From Phoebastria nigripes (taxonomy: Eukaryota > Chordata > Aves > Procellariiformes > Diomedeidae), in assembly GCA_035582835.1 (NCBI GenBank), contig JAYKAV010000888.1, positions 613,380 through 677,379 of the forward strand: DNA of 64,000 bases, read 5' to 3'. The notes beneath the pieces were generated by a model. That model was given only the letters and a program-made list of their open reading frames with translations. It ran no database searches and was not told the origin of the DNA. The translations under genes were made by a program, and so were the position numbers. Below are positions 25,301-38,642 of this stretch, piece by piece. Positions within the stretch are counted from its first letter, which is position 1; every line of letters begins with the position of its first letter.

Positions 25301-26795
25301 ACTGCTATATTTGAGATGTTCTGTGTGAAGCTGTCATACCCATGGGAGCAAAGAAAATAATTGTAACAACAGACGTTTCTCTTGATTTCTTGCTAGCTAA
25401 TGATCCTCATTTGTCAAAATGTGGGAGGGAGAGACAGCATTCCTTTCCTCATGAAAAATCTTTTTGTATCTTAATTTCTAGTAATGTATACACACGTCGT
25501 TCAGTGCACATTAACGCTCAAAATTTTATTCTATATGTTCTTGGCTCCTCTCAGATATCATTGAGCATGGAAGGTGCTTAAAAACTAACTTTATTCTGCT
25601 GGAGTAGTCTTTGCATCCTGACCAATACATGTGTGTTGCCTTGCAGCAGAAAGGAGCTGATACAAAACTGATGACAGACTGCCTCTATGGACAGATTCTT
25701 GTCTTCCTGCCAAGACGAGGACTGTACATAGTCGAATTGTTGTATCAGACCAGGAAATCTTCTGCAAAAGTATGGGTTATAACTTAACAGTGCTAAAGAC
25801 AGTTAATGTAGTGAGTTCCTTCATATAACAGCTTTATTGTACTATAGGTTTTAATAAGGCTAATTACATGCAGTTTATATCAATAATCTGTCAGGCTTTA
25901 AGACCAACAGTATTAGAGAACCTGTATTAGAAGCCTCTATNTCCTTAAGAACACTTGGCACCTTTGAAGACGTTCGTGTTTTGAGTTAATTGATGTAACC
26001 TGATGTAATTGAAGCCATTATATAATTTTTATTGATATATAAATGTATATTTATATTGATAGGATATAAACTTTGTTAAAAATTTTGCAGGAGGTGAGTG
26101 ACTTTCCAAAGTCTTTTTGGTAGAGGCACTGGCATAGTTGGGGATTAAAGTTGAGACTTGCCTCCACCAGAAGTGGTGGAAGAAAAACTTTTCAAATTTC
26201 TAAGACAAAATCTAACTAAAATGAAAAATCTGACCTGGAATGTTGCCTGGAAATACGCATCAATATCTCGGAATTACAGCACATGTTTATTTAAGTACAG
26301 ACTTGAGCAAGGTTAGTAGCACAAGTGCCATACACATACTGTGCTTGTGTACTATGGTGTGTTGTGCTTGAGGTTTTATGAGAGTATGTTTCCTAAGGCC
26401 ATACAAACTGGAAAATTGTGGCTGAAATTTATCTGGCTTTTAGAGCAGGGGATTCCCAAAGAATAGCAGGGTCACTGACAGAACATACGTGATATATTTT
26501 TGAGCATCAACTCTCTGTTGCTTTCTTGATCTATAGAGTTGGACGCCTACGTGGACATCCATACATGCAGGAAACATGTATGATTAGACGACATCAAAGA
26601 GATCTTGGCCTTTGGTTGCTGGGAGAAACTGAAATCTCTGGTTCCATTTAAAAACACACATCCATATTCAGCATTGGCTCAGAGGGCTGGCCCTTGCTCT
26701 TATTGTGGCTTATGAAACTTTGCCCCAGGTTCAAAGATCCTAGCATAGGAAAATTAAGTGACGTTCCTACCAGTAACAGAACACTGTCTCCCATA
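19382..26795. other. Intronic sequence without genes
   Basis: AT-rich intron with scattered N bases. It contains the TAGTATTTATACTA repeat pair at 20575-20614. The stretch 23060-23660 looks compositionally unremarkable but is free of repeats and rich in homeodomain-type motifs (TTAATTAA, GGTAATTGAAATGATTAGG). No exon or transposon is recognisable. Confidence 0.5.
20575..20614. repeat. 15-bp near-palindromic direct repeat pair
   Basis: ATAGTATTTATACTA occurs exactly at 20575-20589 and 20600-20614. Each unit is itself an inverted repeat (TAGTA...TACTA), so the locus could fold in several ways. AT-rich composition raises the chance background. Confidence 0.75.
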
Positions 26796-27475
26796 ACATC
26801 CCCACAGACAAACCAATGAAGGATGGGCTAGAGAACTGGACAGTGAGGTGCTTGAAAACTGGCTGAACTGCCAGGGTCTCAAAGGGTTGTGACCAGCAGC
26901 ATAAAATTTGTCTGGCAGTGGTCAGCCTGTGGTGGTACCCCAGGGGTTATTACCAGATCCAGTACTGTTTAACATCACGATTAATGACCTGGAAGGTGGG
27001 ACAGAGTACACCCTCAGCAAGCTTGCAGGTGATGCAAGGACTGGTGTGATACATCAGGAGTGCTGGGTTCAGTTCTGGGTGACCCTGTAGAAGAAAGACA
27101 TGGACTTACTGCAGAGAGTCCAGCAAAGGGCCGCAGAGAGTCCAGCAAAGGGCCGCAAAGAGCATCTGACTTAAGAGGAGAGGCTGAGAGAGCTGGGACT
27201 GTTCAGCCTGGAAAACAGAAGGCTCAGAGAGGGATTTTATCATTCTGTATAAATACCCAGGGGGGGCGGTGGTAATGACAAGGGAGCCAGGCTTTTCTCA
27301 GTGGTGCCCGGTGCAATGGGCACAAATTGAAATACAGAAAATTTAGTAGTTTGGAAACTGAGCAACCTGTTCTAGTTGACCCTACTTTGAGAAGGGAGGT
27401 TGAACTACATCATCTCCAGAGGTTCCCTCCAAACTCACCTGTGACTGAGATGATTCTCTATTCTGTGATTGTATA
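26796..27475 (+). mobile_element. CR1 LINE 3' portion: degraded reverse transcriptase plus 3' UTR, internally deleted
   Basis: The sequence follows the CR1 3' region. CCCCACAGACAAACCAATGAA and GAGAACTGGACAGTGAGGTG come first. A frame then gives VVVPQG and PVLFNITINDLE, the reverse-transcriptase palm motif block (consensus GVPQGSVLGP.LFNI.INDL). The next motif, expected as a FADD-type catalytic box, reads LAGDA, so it is broken. At about 27055 the sequence jumps to TGCTGGGTTCAGTTCTGGGT, which in intact CR1 lies several hundred bases later, implying an internal deletion. The 3' UTR hallmark (GTTGAACTACATCATCTCCAGAGG) is at about 27398-27422 and the end near 27475 reads ATTCTGTGATT. It is an inactive fossil in the same orientation as SLIT3. 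Confidence 0.92.
27111..27154. repeat. 22-bp perfect tandem duplication inside the CR1 fragment
   Basis: The unit GCAGAGAGTCCAGCAAAGGG plus CC occurs at 27111-27132 and again without change at 27133-27154, followed by GCAAAGAG, the diverged start of a third. CR1 normally has a single copy here. A perfect match inside an otherwise decayed element suggests a recent slippage event. Confidence 0.95.
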
Positions 27476-27820
27476 TCCAGCTCTTTGTAATGAATGCAAG
27501 GATACTTGGAAATATTTTTATGTTCCCTTTACACCTGCCTGTTTCTTCGCCTTTCAGTGCTATTTTTAGACAGAAAAATGTGTTGAGGTCATGTTCTGAC
27601 CTAAGACTGTAGTAACATGTTCTAGTCAGAGTTCATCCATATCTCTTGCCCTGAAGGCTTGTTTTTCTAAGGAGTCCTCCTCTAAATATTTTTATTGCTT
27701 TGTGGCCTTGATGAAGAGTGGGAAGCTTGGCCTGCCAGTTTGAGAATGGTCCTTCTGTGTTCAGACAGCCACCAGCTGTATAACTACTGCTGATTGCCTA
27801 AGATTTCTGAAAAGAAAAGG

Positions 27821-27855
<35 letters not shown>
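27821..27855. repeat. A35 homopolymer
   Basis: Thirty-five uninterrupted A bases preceded by an A/G-rich lead-in, about 350 bp beyond the CR1 end. CR1 elements do not end in poly-A, so it is not the CR1 tail. No retrocopy body was recognised upstream. Confidence 0.95.
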
Positions 27856-27858
<3 letters not shown>

Positions 27859-30800
27859 TAATTTTGTAGCAATTTTATGACCCTTGCTTAGTCTTCACCT
27901 CAAAGTTTGTTTCCAGATGCCCATTAGGGTGCATTTGGGTCCACTGGTTAAGCTGTTCATGGAATTTGTCTATTGCCTGATTCAGCACTGTTAGCTTAAC
28001 CTGTATACATAATGGCAGTGCTAACTTGGCTCATTTCGATGGACACGGGTCTGGGACAGCTTACCTGAACCACCCTGGTGGCATTCCAGTAGGGGCAGTA
28101 ATCTCTGATGGGACAGCAACAGTGAGCAGCAGAGCTGCTGTTGAAAAAACAAACCTCACCCTGTGTCCATCTTCACCACAACAGTAATCACTGCAGAAAA
28201 ACATCTGCTTACCTGTCTCATAACTAGGTGCAGTGGTTGTGGCAAATTTATGGAGGTCAGAATTGTCAGAAAGCAAGTTGGAAATTTTGACAAACTGCAA
28301 AGGAAAGATTCTTAATGCTGAGGTTGGCGGTAGGCTGCGTTGTGTATGCTATTAATTAGTACCTCTGTATTCATTAAGTTTCAGTGGGAGTTATTCAGAC
28401 CTATGCCTTTGCAATGATCTTTCATAGTATTAAAAGGCATTGCTCTAAAAAATGTGTCACTACAGTTAACTGTGGGACATCATTATGTTGTGCAAAGGAG
28501 GCTGCTTAAACCTGTGAACTCCAGCTGCGACTTCAGCACATTAGTTACTGCCAGGAGGTGGTGACAGCCCTGCAAGGTTGTTGTGTGGCCAGGGCTGTGA
28601 GGGTCAGGGGCCACCCCTGTTTGGAAAGCTATGTCTAATAGTTGGCAATCCATAATAGTCTTGTAAAGCAATCCTTCTTGCGGTGTTTGTGAAGGGACTG
28701 TTATTTGCAGTCTGATTTCCTGAAGGCATGCCAAAGATAAGGAGACTTGAATAATCAGATGGCATAGGGAGCAGCAAAGAATAAACTCTCCTCTCCACTC
28801 AATGCAAAATATGGAAAGGACGGACCAAGTCAGGACTTGAAAATACACTGCAGGGAGAGAAGACAGAGAGGAGCCCCATGGCCTGCAAACTCTGCTGGAG
28901 GAAAATCTGCTGGTTGACTGTGGCTCTGCTCCGTTTCCATCCTACCAACCAGAGAGGAGCTTGCTTACCATCCCAAAGCAGTATGTTACTAAGTTGAAGG
29001 GTTTAGATGAAAATTATTTGGTTTTCAACTTACTTTCTGTCTACAAAAATAACATGTATGTAAGGGTTTATATAGATAATATAATCCGTCGTCTTCCATT
29101 TTCCCCTCAATAAAAAAGATTAAAGAAAGGTGTCTTGAAATGTTTACGATCCGGCCAGTGAAATAAATACTTTGCTATCACCGCAAGGAGGCTGAGGGTC
29201 CTTCCATTTTCCCATGTGCTTTGTATTTGTCACAGCCTTTGGATAAGGAGCCGATACTGGTATGTCTGGTGTGGCATATACTACCTCTCTGCAAACACCT
29301 TCTTTAGAAAATAAATAGTTTTTCATGTCAAGCCTGCCCTGGCAAACTCACAACAAAATAAGCAAATAAGAAATGTGTATTTTCTAACTAAAAGCATATT
29401 GAACATCAGCTAAAGTCTAGCAGGCTCAAGTACTGATTCTCCTTTTTAAATTTTCCTCAGAACAAAAAGATATCATGAATAATACCTTTTTCTGCCAAGC
29501 AGAGATTAGAAAAAAGCTCTATCTTTCTTTTTCCATAAACTCTTCCTGAAACACGCTTGAAGCGTGGAAAAATTAGTAGGCATATGATAAATTGGTCACA
29601 AGCCGCAGATGCAGTAATCTGTGTGCCTTTCTAAAATAACTCTCTTAAGGGGAACTTTTATGTCATTATTTCTTAGCTACTCTGGTTATCAGAACAGCTT
29701 TGCACAGTGGCATATATCATGCTTTTATTTTAATTAAACATATCTCTAAGAAGAGCTTGTAAAAATGTAGCTAGAGGTATTTTATAGGATTTGAACTTGA
29801 GGTCATTTTGTTCTATCCATCTCATTTGCATTCAGTAGCTTCTTCACATTCTCTGTAAGCAAAGGGTGCTAGGGCAGAGGATGTTGGCGTGGGTAAAGAT
29901 CATGGTTTTTGCAAGGTAGCAGTTTCTACTTCACTAGACTTCTCTGTAATGTAGCTTCTATATAATACTTACATAGTCTTTTACAGAAGAAGAGTGGCCA
30001 TTTATTTTAGGAACTTTACCCCTTCATTTTCCAAAACGGGTTCATATATTTTATCACACATCTTTGGTCTGCAAAGTGTGTGTGTTTTCCTTCATGACAT
30101 CCCCAGGCAGTGTTCTCAAACACTAAAGGGTAGAGTTTTGATTACGCTTAAACCTTAATATTTCTAGAATCACCTTTTAAAAATGTTTTCTGTTTTATTC
30201 CTTAGTAGCAAGGAGGCAGATGAGCAAAATGCCTAGTTCCTAAGAATTATCTGGAAGGCAGAGCTGAGGGCAGTAGTTTCAGTACAAGGTAATGTTAAAG
30301 CAGATCCGCATAATGCAGTTTTAGTGGAAAGAGCATGCATAAAGAGATATGTGAGAGAGTATATTAAATGGACTTGTGTCAGGATTCATTTGTTATATTT
30401 ACTAGGGATTTGCCCGCTTGCTATACAAGTACCCTTTATTACTGTATTGAATTTAAACATCATCTACTCCTTGGGAAGATATCTTTTTTCCTTTTGTGTG
30501 CTGCAATTTACTTTTTATTATCTTCCATCTAATATCAAAACCACAAATGATATAATTCATTATCAGTGTTGCAGTACTGCAGATTAAGAAGGTATTTCAG
30601 TGAAGTGATCTCTGCACGGTGTATTGGTAATTTGGCTGCCTCTCTTGGAGAAAACCAGGTAACATTTTACAGTGGGATTCTTGGCTGACATTTGTGGTAT
30701 GGATTTGCTAGGACTGAAAAGAGTGATTTCATTGGAATTTTCAAATGAATCTTCTAAACCATCTATATGTGCCATTATGTAGGACAAAGCCATTGCTAAG

Positions 30801-32420
30801 TTATGTAATCTTTAACAGACAAACTTCGTACAGACCTTGTATTAGCTTTTAAAACAATTCTTGCAAAAGACACCAAGTGGTTAATACTGAGGCGTGAGCT
30901 ATGTGTTTTCCATGAGACAGAATTTCTAAGTTCACGTAAATACAGAGAAGAGATTGTCCAAACTACAGCACTGCACAACCACTGCTTAACTTCATAGGGC
31001 TTTTATGGCAATGTCAAAGGCTGGGAGATCAGCCGCTCTGTGAAAAAGAAGCTTCATTCTGGCAAGTATATTTTAGTTGATTTCTAAGTTTGCAAGTTCC
31101 AAAATACGTACACATTTTAAAAGCTTCTGGGGTTTTGGGTGTAGTTGTACAGTACATGAGCCAAACTGATACACATTTTTGTCCCACTACAACTGCAGAT
31201 ATCCTTCCAACCCATATTATTTTAGTTGCTTAGTATAAAATCCAAAAGAAATCTGAAAAAAACTGAATGATTCTTACGCATGAAACCTGATTACAAAGGG
31301 ATGGTTCAGGAATCAAAATTCTGAATAACCCAGTGGTTCCAGTATAGCAGAGCTGAATTTTTACATAGACATAGTTACGTCTACTCTGAAATCTTACAAT
31401 AATGTGGTATGATTATACTTGATTTAAAAAATTATTCTCCGATGATAGTAATAATTGAAACTTTCATAGAACCTTTAGGCTTAGACCTGCAAGGTTAGTA
31501 ATGGATTGTTAGTTTTTCTAAATAATGGTTGCTCCTTCATGAAATGCAACTGTTCCATGTTTATTTTGAATATGTTACATGTGTATTTTAGAGCTTCTGC
31601 AACTAATTAATCAAATGTGGTCTGTGTTTTAGTGATAGCATTTGAAATACATATAATTTATATATCTATTCTCATAGTTAATGTTATGTTTATGTATGCT
31701 CACACACACATATATGTTATAAGTAGAGAAGGAAGATGTGGGAGCTATGTTACTGAGCTGATCCAATCCTGACCTGAATTTTAATCATCTTGTCACCATC
31801 TAATAATGTTGTAACACACAGTAGAGGGCTCATATTACAGAGTTTTGGTGATTTTGGGGCAGTTTAAATTCTGCTTGCATCTGGTAAAGCAGGAGGAAGT
31901 TATATGTTAATGGTATCGTTTATCATTCTGCTGAGCGTTTCATTCTAAGCGTTGGTTACTGCGGTGGTAATGATGGTCCCGATTAGTTTTGCTACACTGG
32001 CAGTGGGGCTGTTGACTCAAGAAGGCCCATATTGGATCAACCCAAGCTAGTAGGATACATCAGTGTAACATTCAGCAGAGCCACCTCTCTCCATGTAATG
32101 AGAAGCACGGCTGCACAGTCAATGTTGGAAAAATTTTATATTGCCCCTTGCAATATATACAGTATATATTGTTTCACTGGCTATTTTCTTTCTGTTACTT
32201 ATCCTCTTCTAACTAATCTGTATGGAAAGGTATTGAAAATTCAAATAATTTCAGATAGCAGAAGCTGAAAGAGTAGTGAGTTTTTCTGAACTATTAATAC
32301 TTTTCTTCATAGAGGCTTATCTTGCACTGGGTTAATAATGCACATCACAACACTTCTATCGTTTTGCGGTTCGTTTAGCTTCTGTTAGCAACATGGTTGG
32401 TCTCCTACATCACTTTTACC

Positions 32421-32425
<5 letters not shown>

Positions 32426-32453
<28 letters not shown>
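32426..32453. repeat. A28 homopolymer
   Basis: Twenty-eight uninterrupted A bases, with no recognisable source element. Confidence 0.95.
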
Positions 32454-32456
<3 letters not shown>

Positions 32457-34676
32457 GTCATTAAACTACGTTAGCATCTGTAATGAGCCCAGGCATGCCT
32501 TTTCTGCTCTTCTCTTGCCTGTATTCAAGAAGCCTCTGTAGGCCTGTTTGATGCGAGCATTAACCACACAGCAATGTAGTTAAATGCAAAATTTTGTTCT
32601 AAGAAATAGTGTGATAAAATTTTAATTAATCTTGTCATTTATTCTGATCCTTCAACAGAAAATGAATCCTTTGTCTGGAATATTTACAGGTGTATGGATT
32701 TATTTAAAGTCCCAGTGCTTTCATGTTAAAATAAAGAATTTTTTTACTTACTAGAGTAAAATGCATAGGTATGAGAAAGGCAGCAATATCAGTCCTCATG
32801 TTTAGAATCTCTCTACAACCTGAATGTTGGACTTCTTTTACTTATTTTAATCTATCTTAATTTTTCTTTCCTGTCATTACCTGATTTCATGTGAAAATTT
32901 CTTCACGTGGTTCTCTTTTTCTTAATTCATTAGATTTGGCATGGCTGCTTATTATATCAGCTTGGCATCTGGCTAATGTAGCTCATTTGAAACAAACAAT
33001 ATGCTTGAACAAACCCCTATAAAATTAACCTTTATGGTCTAAACAGACTGGTACATATACAGTATGACTGTAGTTCTTGCTCTGTAAAAATTAGTTAGCC
33101 AAATAGAAACATTTCTGTGTTCTCATGTTAACCTGTTCCCATCCAGTGTATGAAATGTTTAACAACATTTTCAAAACATTTTTGCATGCAGTATTTTTAC
33201 ATCATCCAGTACATTCTGCTGTCAAAAGAAGTTTCTCTCTTACACTGAAGAAAAAAAAAATAACTAATAAGGACTTTGCAGATCTGCAACATGAATAAAG
33301 CAGTTTCAGTCTTGTTTGGAAAAGTTGTAAATCCCTGTGCTATAACGTACGTTCTAGGGGAAGTTATAAATCCTTCTGCAATTGCTGATGTTCTAAGTAT
33401 CACCCAAACTGGTCAGACTTCTGAATGTAATGTAGAGGAATATAGTATGTTCATGCAGAAGTGACTAGTGTCACACAAAATTAAGTACTTATACCTATTA
33501 TCAAAGGCCGAGTAGCACAAATGTGCTAGGGCTTCTAATCCCAGTTGCTATGTGTTCTGGAACTGGAGCTTCATTATTTTCTCAGAAGTAACTGACCTTG
33601 GGGTAAATAAGCATAAGCAGTGAAGAGAATGACTAGAAAAAGGTTATTTTGTTTGGTTAAAGCTTCTGTCAGAAGGGCTGGATTCGGCAGATGAGCATTC
33701 AGGAACAATTCTAGATTGTATTTAATTCGATGTCTATTTACTGCTTTCCTCTTCTATGTTGTCAGCTAATATCACTGTTTCAAGGCATTCTCACACCCTG
33801 TGTTGCGACCTCTGCTAGCAGATTGCTATTTGGCCTTCAAATGGGCACAAAGAACTATACCAGAAGTATCCTTATCCTATGGTCAGAGCATAGAAAATAC
33901 TACATGTGTAATCTCATGCCCTTTTTATAAATACATAAAGTAATGTGTCAGCACGTGAATGGCCTACAGCTGGGCTGACCATCCTATCAGAAGTGCAGAT
34001 AGCATTGGGTTTTTTCAGACGTAATTCTAGGACATGCCTCTTTTTTTCTGTTTTTGTTTTTGGTTTGGTTTGGATTTTTTTGTAAACCTGTCTTTTTTTC
34101 TAATCTTGTGTTCTGGCACTGGTAAGATATTCCTTCTTCATTTGCTCTTGAACTGGCTGTCTGCTGTAATGGCCTCGTGCTCCATCAGAGGATCCATTGT
34201 CAGGTGCTTTCCCACTCCTCTGCTTCCCTTCTTCAGAGTTTAAAGCCAACTTGTTATTAAAAGGCCCTTCCTTTTGAAGGGAAGATCTGATAGCTACTCA
34301 ATATCGCCTTCTATTTCGTACATAAATTTATTTTCCTATTACTTATTTTCAGTGAAGTGGAGAAAACCAACATATAGTTCTGTCCTGGCAACCTGTAGCT
34401 TTGTTCAGTTCTCCCTTCTTCTCCCTTTTCCAGAAAATCAGTTCCTCTCTATGATAGCAAAAAGCTATGAAATATTTGAGACAGCAGTTCATTTTGAATG
34501 ACATCAGAATCAGTGCTTGCTAGGACCTTGGGATGAGTTTCCATGTTGCTTAGCGCAGAGGACACATTGCTCTATCACTGCTGATGCTCTGAGTCTATCA
34601 GCAGCTCCGGCAGCTTTCTGAGCAGAAGAGTTGGGGGGCGCGGGGGAAATCTTTTTGTTTGTTTGTGGGGTTTTTT

Positions 34677-34699
34677 GTTGGTTGGTTGGTTGGTTGGTT
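34677..34699. repeat. (GTTG)n microsatellite
   Basis: About five and a half GTTG units, next to further G/T-rich sequence (34650-34676). Confidence 0.9.
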
Positions 34700-35754
34700 T
34701 CTTATTTTCTCTGTCAGATTGTCGTCTTTTTTCTTCTTTATCTATGAATTCAAACATGTTATTCATCCTGCCCAATGAGGATTGTGGGGTTGTGCTTAAT
34801 GACTTAATGTTCTATGCAAGAAGGGAGAGACATGCAAACTAAACATACAGAAGATATATTTTTTTTAATAACAAAATGCCAAAGAGTGTTACAGCACTGT
34901 TATAATACCAGTACTCCCACCAGAGGCCTCATACATATGCATGACAGGAGACCACCACGTGGGAGAAATACTATGAGCATGGGGGAGAGAAAATGAATAT
35001 TGATAAAACATGTCACAAACTGTGAATAGCCCACAGGAAATATATAATCTCAGTGGGTACACTTAATTGAAACAGATTAAAATCTAAATCCATGCAGCTG
35101 ATAATGTTTTTTATCTTGAAAGGTCAACTGGGTTTTTGACACTCCTAGTCTCACCAGAAACCTGTGTAAAAGACATTGGACAGTGTGTCTTCAATACATT
35201 TTATTTAGAATGGACATTTATGACTGGTCGTTGACCTTGAGATTCCATTAGCAGTAATGAAGGGCAGTCAGTAATGCTTTGTGCAAAGTACAGTAAATGA
35301 TGCATATACACAGATGAGAACACGTCCCTTGCTCCATGCTGTGTTGGGATATACCATGGCACTGTCACTGCATTTGTAGTTCCAGTAAGGTAAAAGGAAG
35401 CAGTGATACTTACAACAGCAAGACTGCTTTGGAAATATTTTTAGTATACAATGTGTTGAGTCCCACTTTTTCCATTTCCCTTCTTCCCTCCTCTCCCTTT
35501 TCTCCCTCTTCTCATTGATAAAACGTAAGACAAAATTTCTAATTCTCTATAGAAAAGAGAACAAACCCCATTTGCCTAATCACATAAGGAGTTTAGTTGA
35601 CTGCTGTCATAAGGAGATATTACCAAGAAATAAAATACAATAAAATGTTTCTAGAGAGCCCTTACATTAAACTGTTTTAAACTCCAGTTAATCAAAAAGT
35701 TTCAGACTGGCTCCGGGTGATATTTAGCGTACCAGAAGCACAATGTGTTGATTC

Positions 35755-35945
35755 AAGGATCATCTTCTCCAAGCTCGACTAATCCATCCCAATGAGCAGG
35801 AACTCAAGAAAAGGTGGCAAGGAGGAACAAGGAGTCCCTGACAAAACTCAAATATAAAAAAGAAGCATACAAGAGGTGGAAACACGGAAAGGTGACCAAA
35901 GAGGAATACTGTCTGAGCGTGTGGGATGGGACTAAGAGAGCCATC
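35755..35945 (+). mobile_element. CR1 LINE ORF2 fragment (region between endonuclease and reverse transcriptase)
   Basis: AGGATCATCTTCTCCAAGCTC followed by CATCCCAATGAGCAGGAA matches the CR1 ORF2 interior as I recall it. One frame gives KKEAYKRWKHGKVTKEEY at about 35853-35910, the familiar CR1 stretch between the endonuclease and reverse-transcriptase domains. The fragment is truncated on both sides and has no 3' UTR. CR1 copies normally retain their 3' end, so the 3' part must have been lost later. Confidence 0.83.
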
Positions 35946-38642
35946 CCTGTGGGTCTCTTAGTTATTGTTATAGTGTGGTGAGATGCGAGGCTGGTTAGAG
36001 CCCAGAGAACTTTAGAAGCAAATGAAATCAGCTTCTTCATTCTATGACTTCCTCATCCCATTACGTTGTTTAATTACTTATAATGAGAATTCCCAGTGTC
36101 TTAAGTTAAAAATTATATTGGCAATGATCGGGCTGGCTCATACATGATGAAAGCAGGAGAAGAAAAAAAAAAAGGCGTATTTTAGGCTGCAGACATTCGA
36201 TCTATGAGAGTGGTCATTGAGAATAAAATATGCATTCCTTATCAGTCATCACAGTTGTATTCAAACTGAGAGAATTTTTAATTCTCTTGATTTTCTTCCC
36301 TATTTCCATTAATTAATTATTAACATGGCAGTGAGGTTTTGTATGCGTGTAGGGCATATGTGTATTGTTGTTGTTCTTGTTGGTTTCTTGATAATGACGT
36401 ATTTCTAATTAATGTGTCCCAGAACATAAAATTTCACTAATTTAATTTCAGTTTATTAAAAATGCATATATGTATAGCTGCATTACTTCAAAGAATATTG
36501 ACTAGCTAAGACTTCAGTATAATCTTCCTTGAAAGGATATAAGGACCTACTTAAGCATGAGAATGAAAGCCTCTCTTAAATTATGAAGAACAAAGGAAGT
36601 TATGAGTTTCAGATTTGAGTGACTTTTATTAATTATTTCTCCCTCCTGCCTCCACTTAGATAATATTTGCTTAGAGACAATACCTTCACCAACAATTTGT
36701 TTTATCCTGAAATACTAGGTAAATGCATAGTCCTAACAAATTCACCCAAACAATCAGCATTGTCAGCAAATTAAAACCATAAAGATGGGTGTTCAGACTT
36801 TAGGAGTACACTGGTTTTTTAATAAAATAGGTTGCAAATAAAAAACAATAAAAGTTGACCACTGAGATTTCATTGAGCCCTGGCAATGTTGGCAAAAGGA
36901 TGGAGGTTTTAAAGGTTATTTTGGATAAATCTTATTTTTGAATGTAAAGTCACCTGAAAATCATCCATTTCCTTGAGAAAAGCGAGTTTGCTTTTAGAAA
37001 TGAGGCTTGCCAACCTTTGTTATTATACCAAGCTGAAAAAGCAATTGTGAACCCCCTACAGATTCATATTTTTTCCTTTCAAAAAAAAAGGGAGAGAGAA
37101 AAGAAAAGCTGCTACCACTCAAGCAGCAAACTTTGCCCGTCCTCTGTTCTCCAGCAGCTACCACCAAAAAGATCTTTTCCCGAGACACGGGGATCATTTC
37201 CTCTTTCTTTTGGAGGCTTTGTAGCATTTGTGATGTGATGTGCTTCTGCTTAAAGCAGACTGCTGGTGTGCTGTGGAGCTGGATGAAGCTGCCTAAGCTC
37301 AGGACCTTAAAGAACATCATCTTTAAACTAGGCCTGAAGCGTATGGAGGTTCCTAAAGTTACGACTGCAGCGTGGGAGACAGCCTTGCCCTTAGGAAATG
37401 TTCAGCCTGCTTTAGAGTTGTTGGTTGATTTATAAGCATTGTGAAAGAAAGGGTGAGGAGACAGAAAGAAGTGCAAATGCTGACCTCTTCTTCCCCACCG
37501 AAGTGGAATGTGGCAGGTCAACCTGCTATAAAGACCTTTTTTTTTATTTAGGTGTACTTTTTTTTATGCCTTCTCTCACAGAAGGAGCTGAACCTTTTTT
37601 ATTTTAGGCCTGCTAAAGGTATCTAAGGAAATCTTTTCTGCTCATAACCAGGAGCTCATGAAAAAAAGACTCTGGTAATCACTAGATGTATCTGTCTAGT
37701 ATTTTGTAACATCTTAATTGCATGTTGAAAAAATGACATGTTGAATTTTAAGGTACCCTGATATATACTGCTCTAATGCAAGCTGAGTAGTACTGGGCTT
37801 GCCCTTCTGACTCTGGTTTAAATGCTAAAAGTTCCCATTTGAAGTGGAAAATAAGAAATGCTATCCAAGTTTTAGATGTGCTGTGCTACTGTTGTGATGG
37901 TAAGACAGAATGGACTTCACTGTGGCACAGGTAGGCAAGAGTTATACCCGTGTCAAACATGGAGAAAGTCTTTGATGTATACTAACTGTGACCAGACCCA
38001 CCAGAAAGGTGGAGCATATTGGGTAACCTTCTTCCTTTTCACATTAGTAAGCATTAAGTCGATCCCTTATCCAATAGACATTGACTGTATGCATCCTTGG
38101 CTCATTTAATCTTAGCTGATTTGATTAAAAATAAAGTTTTTAGTATTAGTGTTATACATTAAAAATATTTTCTTAGTTTCAGACAATATTTGTAATATGT
38201 TTTCTATTTCAGCCTACAGAACACTAGTTAAGTGAAAGAATAACAGAGCATGATATGCTAACAACCTGTATATTACTGCGACTTTCTTTTCTGTATAATA
38301 GCACACTTAGATTTGAAGAAACATCTTTATTATTTTAAATATAAATATATTCACAAGATACATATTCTCTAATTATTCTCCCTTGGCAAGTACGTTTTTA
38401 ATAATAATTTGACGTTTAAGTAAAATATACCTCTTCATCTTGTAAAGCTTAAAGTAATAACTAATTAAAGCAGTAGTTCTGTTTTATTTGAAGAACAGTT
38501 ATTTCTTTTGGAATGTGTTGTAAGCCTACTTTTAAAGTAAATTAACCTTGTTCCCTGTTTATAAAATTGAAGTGTTCCATTCTGAGGTCTTAATTTCAAG
38601 TTTACTGCAGCAAAGTTGTTGAGTGGCATGAGCAGTGGTGCG
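35946..38642. other. Intronic sequence without genes
   Basis: AT-rich intron. I see no exon, RNA gene or transposon. Short frames between 36994 and 37435 overlap on both strands and look like chance. Confidence 0.55.

Larger units (their letters stand above)
27476..35754. other. Intronic sequence without genes
   Basis: AT-rich intron with long A-runs at 27821-27855 and 32426-32453, short CA/TA repeats near 31700 and a (GTTG)n tract at 34677-34699. No exon, RNA gene or clear transposon is recognisable. Confidence 0.55.

Noticed and set aside
26330..26380. TGTGCTTG-containing sequence resembling the miR-218 seed region (miR-218-2 lies in a SLIT3 intron)
   Set aside because: The match ends after TTGTGCTTGA. 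The rest of the mature sequence and a hairpin are absent, and miR-218-2 sits in a later SLIT3 intron.
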